Below, one piece after another: positions 1-12,500 of a stretch of DNA of 64,000 nt. Source of the stretch: Mesaphorura yosii (Eukaryota; Arthropoda; Collembola; Poduromorpha; Tullbergiidae); assembly GCA_009869945.1 (NCBI GenBank), contig WIXG01000009.1, positions 1 through 64,000 on the forward strand, in the 5' to 3' direction. The position numbers were made by a program, and so were the translations under genes. The notes beneath the pieces were generated by a model. That model searched no databases. It was not told the DNA's origin and saw only the letters and a program-made list of their open reading frames with translations. Position 1 is the first letter of the stretch; each line of letters begins with the position of its first letter.

Positions 1-3000
1 TTGATTTTTCGCGAGGTATTTCGCCCAGTGAAAATTCTGAACTGAGTACCACCAACGCGAAAAGTGTGTGAAACATTTCGCAACGTCTCATTTCGCACCG
101 AAAACGCGATTTCGCATCGACTGAATACGAGGCTTTAGCGTGGAAAGTGAGAAAAATTGAGCTGATGATTCAGGTTCAAGGTCTTTGGCTCTTCCTTGGG
201 CTTTATCCTTTCCACGCAAAGATTTGTCAATGGGAATTACTGAACTGCACCAGTGGCTCGGCGTGCTTTCGCTTTTACTTCAGCCTTCGGCATGACGGGC
301 GACAGGATGTTTCTTTACTTGAGGCGATTCGGTTCCGATTTTGTATAGTTCCTTTCTATTAAATGTGGTGCGTAGTTAATCAGCTGCCAAAAGATTAATG
401 CCAATAATCGTGACTTTGTTGCAGTGCACTTGCGAACTGTGTTCGATTCCTTAATCATGCATGATGCATGCAGCGCAGAGAGCGCGGACTGGAGGAAACT
501 ACAACGACTGAGCACGTTTCAATGGTTGAGTGAATTATTTGTGCAGTGCCTCAAGACTTTTGCTTGCAGAAAGCCACTGTAAAGAAGTTGGTTCGCGTCT
601 CGCATTAACTTTTTGATTCTTATCCAGGAAACAAAAGAAACGCAATATAAAAATGCCGAAAGGTGTTTTAAAATACACAATTTTGTGTAATAATTTAAGT
701 GATAATGGGATTTTTCCGCCCATTGATCTTTTATTATTGCTGCCTGAGCACTGAACGGAGACGGCTCAGCCGAGATTGAGTTTCTTCCCAGTCTCGTCCA
801 GAAACAAGACGAATCACGCTACGAGCCAAGAACCATAGCATTGTTGCTCGATCTTATTATTATTTTTTAATCTTCACAATTTGGTTGCTTATGGCGTGAG
901 ACTGAGCCCTTGGCCGAATCGATTTAATACACTTTCGAAGAGTTATGGCATTTAAACCGAGCCGAGTCGTCAATGTTTGGGACGCGGTTCCTATTTATTT
1001 GCCGAAAGCTTAATTCAGTCAAATCGAGCCAAGCCAGCGCCAGCGCCAAGAATTAGTCGTAACCGCTGCTGGTAAGGCTGGCATATGCTGGACATATCAA
1101 CCCATCCATCTATTCCCTTTCTCAAACTAACTATTATTATAATTGCCGGTGTGATGAGTCTCGCTCGCCTCTAATTAAAGGTCTTTATATATTTTTCACC
1201 TAAAAACAAAGCGAAGGCTATCTTTTTCTCGTCTGCGCGCGGATGGTTTATTGCCATTGCGCGTAGGTGCCTTCCAAGGTAATGCAATCGTAATTATAAT
1301 ACAGTTACGTTAAACAACATTGAAGGGGTTGGAATTTTGCTGGCTGGAACATGCAGGCAGGCAGGCATCATCACCATAATTTCCAAGTAATTCCTGTAGC
1401 CAGCCGGACACAGGCTTCAATATTTTATGCACTCGCGTTCGTTCGTTTCTTCGGGTTTATGGGGATTTTGGAGTCAGTCAGCAATTACGCCTGATGGCCG
1501 GGCCTGACTCGACTTGGCCTGGCTGTTATTATGTAGATTGAGTTGGGAAGATCGAAGGCGAAGGCGAAAGCAAAGCTCTGCTTTCAGCAACTCGCCGGCC
1601 GATTTTCAGTTTCTTCATTTTGTTTATTTCTTCGTGCTTGTGCTGGTGAAGAAGAAGAAGGATGTGTTGTCGATTTTAATTGTGTATTGTGAACTGAAAA
1701 TGAAAATTATACGAGGGAGAGGAAGCCAGGCCAGGCCACAGTGTAGTGAAGAAAGAATTAATAATCTCAGAAGGAAACGAAGCGATTTTTTGTGGGTTTA
1801 AATGTGAGAATGATCTCTTCGTGACTGCTTAGTTAGACTCCTTCGACTCCGTGTTGGCGCGTAATTGTGGGCTATCATTGTTTTACTCGACAAAAATAAC
1901 CACAGAAGGTGATTACGAAATAATGTAATTAAATTTGCGCGTTAATATGTTTTTCAGTGCCAAGTGTCAAAGTACCTTGACTTGGCATGTTCTGGGTCGT
2001 TCACACGCTGCTGCTTTTCTTGGAAGTGATTTACTTGCATTGCCTTGTGTGCCAAGATTCTCAAGCTTTTCAAGCTTCAAGCGTCAGGCTTTTGCAAACT
2101 ACCATCTAGAAGGTGGCTAGAAATTACTGAGAAATGCTGACGCACTCAAATTCGAGATTAGAAAGCATCTGCTTATAAACAGCCATTTGCAGAGTTCAGG
2201 GATCCAAAGCTTAAATTAAGTGCGGTGAAATGGAATGAAGGATTCGTTCGTAAAATTGCAAACGAGGAGCAGGCAGGACAAGCAAGCAGAAAATGTCGTG
2301 TGTCGGCTTCTCTGCATAATTTAATGAGTGTCAATCCCAATTGAATACCGCAGCAGTTTATTTGCTTGCCTGTGTCTTGCCTGTCCAACGAACAAACGTA
2401 ACAGCAATAGTAGTGTCCAATACATGATGGGTTTAATATTCAGCGAGCCGACCGATGTTAACATGAAGCGGTTTTCAAATATTTGCGACACGGACGGTCT
2501 CTTGCACGTACACGAATGACAACGTAAACAGTGTAATTTACCTCTGCGCTCTACCACAGCACACAATGGAAGTTGAACTTTAATAAATAAATACGACCAC
2601 GGCCAAGAGGACAAGACACAAGACCGGCAAGACAGTCAGGCTATCAAGAATTTTGGCTTAAGGAAGCACGGGCAGGGACAAAATATTTATTGCACATGCA
2701 CGGAAAGGAAACAAGAAGTGATGCATGTCCATACCCGTTGTATTGGAATTGCCACGAGTTCACCAGCACTACGCACCCGTTTGACAAGACCACGTCGCGT
2801 CGAGACGAAGACGACATCGTCTCGTCGAATTGTGATGCGATTGCGACATTGCGACTGCTGATTTGAAATATTTAATGACTGCACTGCATGAAATACAATA
2901 TATACCTGTTTACTGTCGTTCAGTATTCGATTCATTTTTGTATGCCGATTGCCGATTCCTAGTAGTTTGACAAGATATATCGCTGGTGCGGTACGCGCCA

Positions 3001-6000
3001 CGTCACGCAGGACCCAGCGCAATTACTGTTACTCGGGTCAATCAAGCCAAATGCCAAGTCAAATCGAAGGTATCTGATTGAAAGGAGACGACGATTCAGT
3101 CAAATTCATCCAAGAGGGTGCCTTGGGTGATTGTGATCGGGACTTCTGATTTCCGAAACCTCTCCCATGCATGCATTGATGAGTACTGCAATATTTCCTG
3201 CTCGCCTGATTGTCAACAAATGAACTAGCATTCGTATTTGTAATTCCAGCGTGCTATTTCGAGTTCTCGCTGGGAGCGAATTCACGAATTTATCATAACC
3301 TTCGTATAGAAATGAATCAGACGTGGCTGAACTGAACTGCCACGGGTTACGTTGGTATTACTGTGCGGAATGGTTAGTGGAAATTGGTTCGAATGGAGCA
3401 GGAGCAATCAGTATTTACACTTACTGTTATGTAGTGCTTGCTTAGTTACGTAAAAGGCTCAACAGGCAAAGAGCAGGAAAAAATTGTCTCATCCCGATGC
3501 AATTTTCACCCGGTTCAGACTTCATTTGCCTCGTATTGTGAAGTGAGCCTTTGCCTGCCTTGCTCATCACTTTTGTGGCCGAGTCCTCTTCTCCTCACCA
3601 CAGCACACCTTATAAAAGTCAATTTATCCTGCACAAAGACGCAGTTTTACATGCACAATCACAAAAATATAAATTCACTGATCTTCTCTCCTCATCATCT
3701 TGACTTGATCATCATCATCATAGTCCCTATTCTCTGCCTCGCATTGGGCCTTTGCCCCGACCCGACTGCTTCTATGCTGCTCTTTTTGCTCGTTACATAA
3801 CTTATTCAAGTCTAAATCATCTTCTATTATGTGTGCCAATCTCATCAACCTCTACACAAAACTGAGGCAGTGCCTGCCTGCTTGCCCGTAGTTGTAAGCA
3901 CGTTTAACTTAAATATGATTGCCATTCATTCATTCAGAATGCAATTTAATGCAAACGAACGAGTCGCCGTTTATTTCATTCATTCAAAGTGCATTCATCG
4001 TTACAGCCACGAAAGTTGAAATATCTCACGAATGCGAATGTGGACTGGAAGGATGTGGCTAGCTTTTATCAGAAATAATAATTGTTGATTTCGTGCAAAT
4101 ACTGTATGCCCATTTAGCAAGGAAACGCACGCATTCTTAAATTAAGATTGGACAATCAGCAGTCAAGTCAAATCAAGTCAAGCTTGACTCAAGTATTTAT
4201 TTGTACACTTGATTCAGGCTTGCAGGCAGCATTACTTCGCGTTTTTAAATGCACTCATATTTAATGCATGTCTAATATTATTTGTTTAAAGCTAATGGGC
4301 TTTTATTTTCATAACAAAAACATTAAACTCCATTGCATGTATTTGCTGTGTGTTTTCTTGCCTTGCCTTTCTGTACTACGTGCAAGTTTATAGTTTACAA
4401 CTTTCTCAGAGACGACGACGAATCCTCCCACTTCATGTTCTCCGTTCATTAGGCGCTAAAACTGAAATCTTGCTTCGTGCGATTACGTGGTTCTTAAATT
4501 CAGGTTCATGACTTTAGCTCGTATGTGAGCGTGAGTGTGTCTCGCGCAGAAATTTCTTCGTCGCTTTCGTGTTCGCGTTCGCAAAACAGATTATGGAAAC
4601 AATACTCAATTTGTTTTTATTGTTCTATGCTTCATTTTACGGCGGCTGACTGACGACTCGACTGTCGACTCCTTTCGTGCTCGCCCCTGAAAATCTCAGC
4701 TCAGCTCAGAATTCTAATTTATTTTACGCAGGCCGAGGCCGGTGTTTATGGCTGGGCTGCCTTTTTGTCGGACCTGCCTTAATTGCGAATGTGTTCGACT
4801 GGCGACAGGCTGTCGTACTCAAAGCAGCCCTCAGTAGCCTGTACAACAGACAGTAATTATAACAGAAATCATGAGTTTAGTAATTGCGAATGTTTATTAT
4901 TACGAGTTAATGAAGGTTCGAAGTGATTTATTGGACTCATAATTTTTCCAAGCGAACTCTTATTAACTTACCTTGTCTAAAGCCCACATGCCTCGTACAA
5001 AATACAAATAGCGTTCATTTACGGGTTGATTGTTGTGCTGGGAGCCCAGTCTTGAGTCTTGGCCTTAGCCTTGGCGAATGATGAATGAACAGTAATAAAT
5101 AATAATCATTCTGCGTGTACAGGACGGAGACAAGACAAGGAATTACGTGGCATGCCGCGGCTGGGTTTGAACTCAATCTAAATTATAATTCCTACGTTAA
5201 TTTTTCATGAATAATAATATAATTAGTTAAAGAATGTAAACTGATTGGACTTAGCACATCAGCATTCGATCTCGGCGCGGCGAACACCAACGCCAACAGT
5301 CACGAGCCCGTGCTCAACACTCGTGGTCGTAATCTGCAGCAACAAGCAAGCACGCAAGCAATGAACGAAGTGGTATTTTTTGTGACTTGTCAAACAGAAC
5401 CTAATGAACAGTACAAAAGAAGAAAAGTAAACTAAAGCATGGCGTGTCGCTTTTGCTCTGGTCGGTCGCAATCGCAATCTATTTCTCTCTTGTACTCTAG
5501 TTAATTGGTCTTGGAGAGTTTAGCTGTACAGCGTTTTGCGTTGGCTGAACAAATAATGTAAAGTTTAATTGGAAGTGAATGAGGCCTTAATCGCGTATAC
5601 CTTCCACTACGCACACGCAGCAGTGCAAACGACAAAATCAACGTGCTTTACACCAGTGAGTCTTAAATTAGAGTAAGAATGGAAGGATAATGATTTTGCT
5701 CATTAGAGTTGATGAGATAATGGCCCACTGCCTATTAATAAACGAACAGCCAATAGCGAATGCGAATGTTGAATGGCCGGCCGTAATCGAGTGACGGCAT
5801 CTTAATTTTTTGCCAATACGCAGTTACAAATTACAACCATCAAACTCATTAATTTATAATTGCATTGCGCCTTGTGAATTGTGAATTGCAAGCCTATCAG
5901 AAAAATTGTGTTAAATTAACAGAATTGATTAATTTGTGTGATAAGGAAGATTATGACTGACTACGAAATGTACGAATTGAACAGCACAGGTGCTAAGTTC

Positions 6001-9000
6001 TAACTGGTTAGTGAAGAAGGGTGTAGCACTTTAACGAGTTAAATAATTATGGTTATGAGTTGGTGACCATAAATTGCCTGTTACTGAAGACGTGTTTATG
6101 CCATTGCATCAAGCCGAGGCCCATGCGTGAATCAAATCTCTTTGCTTGTAATGTAAATCATTTCCACAATCAAATCTCATGCATTTAGTATTCGTAGTAG
6201 TACAGTGATCAGGTGGATTATATTACATGAGCCGAGAGCAGAGCACGAACGAATGAAATAAGATATAATCAGGAGAGTAATTTAAAAAGGGTTCTTTCTT
6301 TACATGCATTTATTAGCCTAAAGGTCTTTTGATTAATACAAGATGATGGGTGGGCACGGGTCTCTTCTCTCCTGCACATTGCATTCAGAAATCATTGTAA
6401 TTGTGATGTGGAGTGGTCTCTGCTGTTTCCGATTGCCTTTGGCTCTGGCTTTGCCCCGGCCCTGAACGCTAATAAATGAGGTTGAAGCCCTGAAACACGA
6501 AACTTGAGATGGAATGACCGAATCTTTCCTCGATAATTGATATCAGAATATTTTAATCCCATTTTTCAATCTCTCCGTCTCCGGTTGCATTGCATTCCCG
6601 TGTCTCTTATAGCTTGTACCTGAACTGAATAAATTTCTTGGACTTGAACCGAACATGAATTCGTCTGGCTGGGCTCATTACTCATTCTTCCTGTATCATT
6701 TGAGTAATTTTTCTTACAAGGTTATTATTATTTATTTGAATGTGTTTCAATTAATCATAAATATGCACTGGCTGTGTTGGCCTGTTGTAAATCGAAACCC
6801 CTTCATTATCATTATTATTATAATTTTCTTGTTTCAAGCAGAAAATTCTGCCTGCGCTGGCATTCGGCTACACCACGCCGCGGTGCCATCCTTCTTTCTA
6901 GAACTTGTTTGCATAAATTGTCCATCTTAATGATAATCATAAGATGCAATGATAACAACACAAGCAAGTCCGAAAAACGTGAAACATGACACTGGCCGTG
7001 GCCGCTAAATAACTGCAGCGCATTGCAGTGCATTGCATTGCGATGCATTGCGATGCATTGCAATGCGGAACGTAACATTAAAAATGATTGTTGTTGGTCC
7101 AAAGCCAAAGCTAGTCTCAGTCACAGTTCATTGCGTATTAAAATTTAAGTATTATTGCGCAAACGTGCGTATATAAAATAATTAGAAAACCCTCAGCATT
7201 CGACTTTCCCCATTCGCTATGGTTCAATGCAGTCGCAGTCGGTGTCCAGCTTCGATCTTGGCTGCGGCTTCGTCTTGTATTTACCTCAACGATGGTCTGC
7301 CTAATTAAAGGTTAAAGTTGCTCACATAAAATGATGAAAAGAAAAAGACCGGTTTTATCATTACGAACGCTAAAGCCAGTGCAGTGCCAGAGCATTGGAA
7401 TTCTGCGTTGTGAATCTTCGTGTCAAACGCGTCTTCATTATGACAATTATTCGGCTAAGTTATGCGGCAGTGAATTAAAGTTGATCGAGTTGAAGATGTG
7501 TAGCAAAATTAAAAGAGAACAAACGTCACTTTGCTGCTTAGCATTGAATCGCTAAACTCATTTTCGTGTTTATGAACTCGAAAATGTGTTGTGTTATGTC
7601 GTTCATTTCCAGAGCAGAGTCGAGATTGGCTACCACTACAAGCCGGTCAGGCCGTAATTACTCCACAAATTATAATGATCACTGCCGTTTTGTCTTTGAG
7701 AAAAACCATTGACTCGGCTTATTGTTGTCTGTTGTTGTCTTAAATTCATTTTTTGCTGCCGCTCCGGACTATTAAATCTGTTCATCATCATTTTTCTCAA
7801 CAACAACTCCGCCTTTCGATGATTTTCTTTTCGGAGGTTGTGTCTGGTCGACCGAACGACCGACCGCGGCTTTGAATCTGTGGTGTAGCAAAAATGCCGA
7901 CGAGATGATGGCCACGATGGTCACATTGTATTGCACTACATAGTATGGTTTTTTACAGTCTCATTATAGTGCTAATTACTGCGGTCATTACGGCATGACA
8001 AGGAGGCTAGACGCTTGTTTTCTGTGCTCTGAACTAATTTTTGCTACCAGAATCGCAATGGTGAGACCAGATTAAGATATTCGCCTTCAGGCAGGCGAGC
8101 CGAAAGTAAGGTGACATTAGTTACAAATGAGCAGTTTGCTGTGAGGTCCCCAAATCTCAATTTATTACGTGAAATCCGAAACTTGATGTACATTTTTAAT
8201 AAGCCGAGTAATCCCGACATCATTTGTATGCATAAGCAGCGTCCCTCACTGCTACACGAGACACGGCTTCGTAGGCTTTAATTTTCCTATTTCTTGTCCC
8301 GTACGTGATTTGAAAATGGTCCTTTGATTTCTTGACATTTTTCTTTGAACTCGGTACTCGGTTTTTACGTGCATGCATATTAATATGATTATTATTTCTG
8401 GATTTCGTGCTGCGTGGTGCAGGATTTGAGATTTGAAGAGGGAAATTGCATCTGGGAAGCTTTGAAGGGTTGAATTAAGAGAAGCCACGTCGAGTTAACG
8501 TGATTATTACCATTACGCGCTCATACGCTGACTGCCCTGCCTGCCTGCCTAACTAGGCTGATTGTAACTTCATTTTATCAAGTCACTTAATTTAAAAGAA
8601 CCTCTGTCGATTTGCCGACCGACTCATTATTTGTGGTCTGTCCACAATTCGTCCTGCTTGCTTTGGCTTTGCGTTTGTATGGCTAACACGTAGGCTTTAT
8701 CTCCTGCTCGTTATTTTCTAATAACGCCGGCCGAGCAGAGCCATATAGTTCTCGTCCCGTCCTGCCAGTGCATGCACACTGCACACTTACACTTGACTTG
8801 TTAACTCTAATGACTCAGACAATCAAACAAAGAAGAGAATACAAAAGTTAAGCGAAGTCGAAGGGGTGTCTAATTAATTGGATTCTGATTTGATCAAACT
8901 TTTTTCTCTCGTCTCGAGACGAGACACAACGAGTCTCCCCTTTTAACTTGCCATAGCACAGCGCAGAGTTGAAGCATAAGCACAGAGTTTCGTGTCTTGA

Positions 9001-9541
9001 TTTAAACAACGAATGGCGAATCTGGCTGATCGATCAGAAAAGTGACTCCATGGGAGACTATACAGAACCCATTAAGTCTGTACACAGGCAGCCTATTATT
9101 AGCCGAGGATAATAAGATTTATAATTTAAGATTTCATTATGCACCGGACTCAGGAGTTAAGTGATGTGATGAACAAAGGAGATTACTTTGCAGTATTTAA
9201 TAAAGGTAAACGATTTTTACCTGCGATTAGCGAGTACAAAAGGCAAAGTCAGCAAAGACTCCGTGCTTGCTTTTGTGTTTATGCTGCTCGTCCTTTAGAC
9301 TAATTTCAAATTAAGATTTTAAAATGAGTTTAGCACGACACGGCGAATTTAATCCATTATACAAAACGACACAATGATATTATTTAGATAGGGCGTGCAA
9401 TAACAATCGTATCTCGGTCCATGATCGATCACGGCAGTGATTTTGAATCAGGCAATCAGCTATGGCGAATGAGTGAATGAATGAACGGGCCGTGGAATAC
9501 GGTCAGTATAATTAATTTTTATTGTTTTCTTGTCGTTGCAG
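1..9541. other. Non-coding region upstream of LMO4, probably its first intron
   Basis: I see no exon with splice sites and recognisable protein in this stretch; open frames are short and hydrophobic or repetitive. It is AT-rich with many TAATTA-type runs and short (CCTG)n tracts. It ends in a good splice acceptor (AG at 9540-9541), so the LMO4 mRNA must have at least one non-coding exon further upstream, which I could not place. The region is therefore best read as a 5' UTR intron plus promoter-distal sequence. Enhancers are plausible for a developmental LIM-only gene but cannot be shown from one sequence. Confidence 0.5.
7015..7066. repeat. Tandem TGCATTGCGA-type repeat
   Basis: GCATTGC is repeated about six times with spacers; the 10-bp unit GATGCATTGC occurs twice in direct succession (about 7039-7059). 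Related TGCAATGCA runs are scattered elsewhere in the window (near 19070, 20330, 31510). Confidence 0.65.
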
Positions 9542-9595
9542 GAAGCGAATCAGTAGAAACTGGAATCAAAGTGGTGAATTGAAAAGGTGACGAAA
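9542..9595 (+). other. 5' UTR part of first coding exon of LMO4
   Basis: The exon begins after the acceptor ending at 9541. An in-frame TGA at 9575-9577 precedes the first ATG (9596), which lies in the context CGAAAATG. The upstream stop means the protein cannot begin earlier within this exon, which supports the chosen start. Confidence 0.7.
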
Positions 9596-12500
9596 ATGCT
9601 GAATAATGGTCATATGAGTGGCGGGATTCCCGACGGACCGCCGCCTGGCCACCCGATGTACGGCCACCACCATGGAGGAGGACCCGGAGAATACGGCTCT
9701 GGAAACCCAAACACATTCCTCGGTCCATCGCCACCAGGCTCAATGAACGGAATGAGCGGTGGAACACACCATTCTGGAGGATACTGCAGTCAGATGACTC
9801 TCAATCAGAATAATCAGTGCCCTGGAGGACCTGCAGTAAGTGCACGCAATGTGTAATCTTATTTGGCAAAGAATTCGAAGCGTGACGCAAAACGCGAACT
9901 TTTTACTTCAAGCACAATAATGCCGTGGTCCAACATATTTTTAAGTTGGCCATATATTTCAACTAAAGTCAGCCGGACTTCGCCGCATAAATACGCAATA
10001 TCCAGCGAGCTTTTAGCAAATGAGGATTTTTCTTGCTGCCGAGCCGACTGCCTGCCTGCCAAAGTGAAAAGCGTAAGTGTACAAAGTACAAAGTTGCGTA
10101 CGCGCCTGGCTTGACTGCATTGAAATCGAGCCAAAGCCACATAGCACAGCAAAAGTTTGGCAGTTGTGTTGTGGGCTGGGCAGCTCGGCTCGGTTCTGAT
10201 ATCAATGTCACTGTCACTGCAACACAATTAAAACTTTTCCAGCAAGAGCAAATTCATTTGATTATGATTAATGGAAAACTTATGCAAGGCATGGCAGCGT
10301 CTCGTCGGATGGCATAAATCTCCTCTTCGATTCTAATACGATATGTTTTTTGTATTGTGTGTTTGCAGCAGTGCAGCTACTGTGGTCACCAAATCTTAGA
10401 ACGTTATTACCTCCAAGTCATGAACAGATACTGGCATCACTCGTGCTTAAAATGTAGTGAATGCGGTGCAGCACTGGTAAGTCTTCAATAAAGTACAGCT
10501 GATAAGATTTCTGCTGGCACTGGAACTAATACCGCGTGTGTTTGTTTTACTCAGGCTGATATGGGCGAAACTTGTTTTGAACGTGGTGGAATGTTACTCT
10601 GTCGAAACGATTATTACAGGTAAGTTCTTGCTGCGTCTGCCTGCCTACAAAGTTTTCTTCCTTCGCGATAATTTTTGTCCTCCTCGTGAATTTAAATGTC
10701 CGATTTCCTCTTGAGTCTTGGCATTCCTCTGCTGCTGCTCCTACGAGTCAATAAATTGAAGTCTGCGTTTTGGATGCGGGACGTAAATAAGATTATGCGT
10801 TTGGAGAATTTTACGAGATAATTCAAAAGGGGAAAACTCAAAATTCTTTCCGAATTCAGGCACGATGATGGATGTTCATTTGATTCATTTATCCATTTCC
10901 AGTTCAAAAGGACGGGAAGACGTTTGAGTTCGAGTTCGGTTGAGTTACTCGCATTGGTCTGGCTGGCATTTGGCATTTGATGCGAATGCGAAAGGCGAAT
11001 GCAAACCTACTACAATTTTTAGTGTAAATAGTCATCGTGCTCGTCGTGGTTGGCACATGCCGTAATCTTATTTCGTAGTCAGTCAGGATCAAGGAATCTT
11101 TAGACCAATTTACACTTGTAAATCCCCAGTGTCCTTTTCAATCATCCATTCTCCATCCCATTATTTTCTACTCTTACGCGTACACGGGCGCGTTCTTCAC
11201 ACCACACATCATCATCGCGATTGCGATATTCCCAAGCCAGTTCTCCAGGCGCTCTGCATTGTTCTCTTGGCTCCGAGTTCTTGAAGAGCCATGCCGATGC
11301 CATGCGAGAATGATGAGAGAAACGTTTAACTCAATTTTCATGGTCCGTAGAGAACTTTGTGAAGAATAGAAATTTGTATTTAACACCATTCATAAAGTAA
11401 AGTGGAGAGAACTTGGTTACTTCGTTGTCTGCTGCAACTGCTGCTGTGCCTGTGCCCTTTGCTTACCAGCAAATAAAATGAAACTGGAGGTTAGAATTTA
11501 GACGCCGGCTTGCAATAAGTAAGTGAATAAGAGAGGCTCTTCATATTTACCTTTCGCTTTTAGCACTACCGATGCGAGTTCGAACCAAGTTTAGCAAACA
11601 TTTGTTGTAGTTGCGCTTGCAGCAGGCGTCTTGAGCCTAATAGTACAACTTTTGTGGGAAAATTACGCAGCGTGAATCCAAATAGCAGATTTAGAGTTAG
11701 TCAAACCCACGCCAGGCTGCGGAACCAAGTTAGCCAAGCCAGGAATCACGTTGTGGAAGAACGATGACGAAATTTTAACTTTGAATATTAATCAAGCCAC
11801 TTATTCAGCAACGTAATAGAGTGACATTCTTAAGTGTTCAGCCGAAGCCAGTCAAAAATTCCAAAAATTCGCGTTCGCGACTGGCGATTTTATTATCAAA
11901 CAAATATTTATGGCTTTAGATTTTACGGTTTTACGGCGGGGCTTGGCTCACCCAGAATTATTTTCAACTGCATAAGTTTTGGGATGGAACAGCTTCTCGG
12001 AATTCTTGTTGTAGAAGCTATGCGCCCCGGTTCTCATTTCTTTCTGGCATTTACGATTTCCCGATGCGGATGCGTTCACTCTTTGGTCAATCAGTCTGAG
12101 ACGTGAGACGTTTAGCATTCAGACAAGCAAGTCAAAAGCTCTGGAGAAAAAGCGATTCCCCTGGGATTAATTTTCTTTCTCTTGAGGCAATTAATAGACC
12201 ATTCCCTCCAAATGAGCTGTTCAGCTTATCTTTTCTTGTCTTCTTCCGTCATGTTCTTAGCTTCATCTTCTCCTGCCTACTGCTTGGTTCGGTCCTTCCA
12301 TGAATTCCAAAATACGTCGCAATTGCTGGACGTGGACATCGTATAGTCTAGCAATAGCAATTAACTTTAGTCAAGTTCAACGTGACGTGACAACGGCCGA
12401 GATGAAGGGGCAATCTAATCATCGCCTACATCACGGTCACTTTACTCATACGGTTGAGCCATGCTAAAGAAAAAAATCCCAATTTTTCATTTCTTAAACT

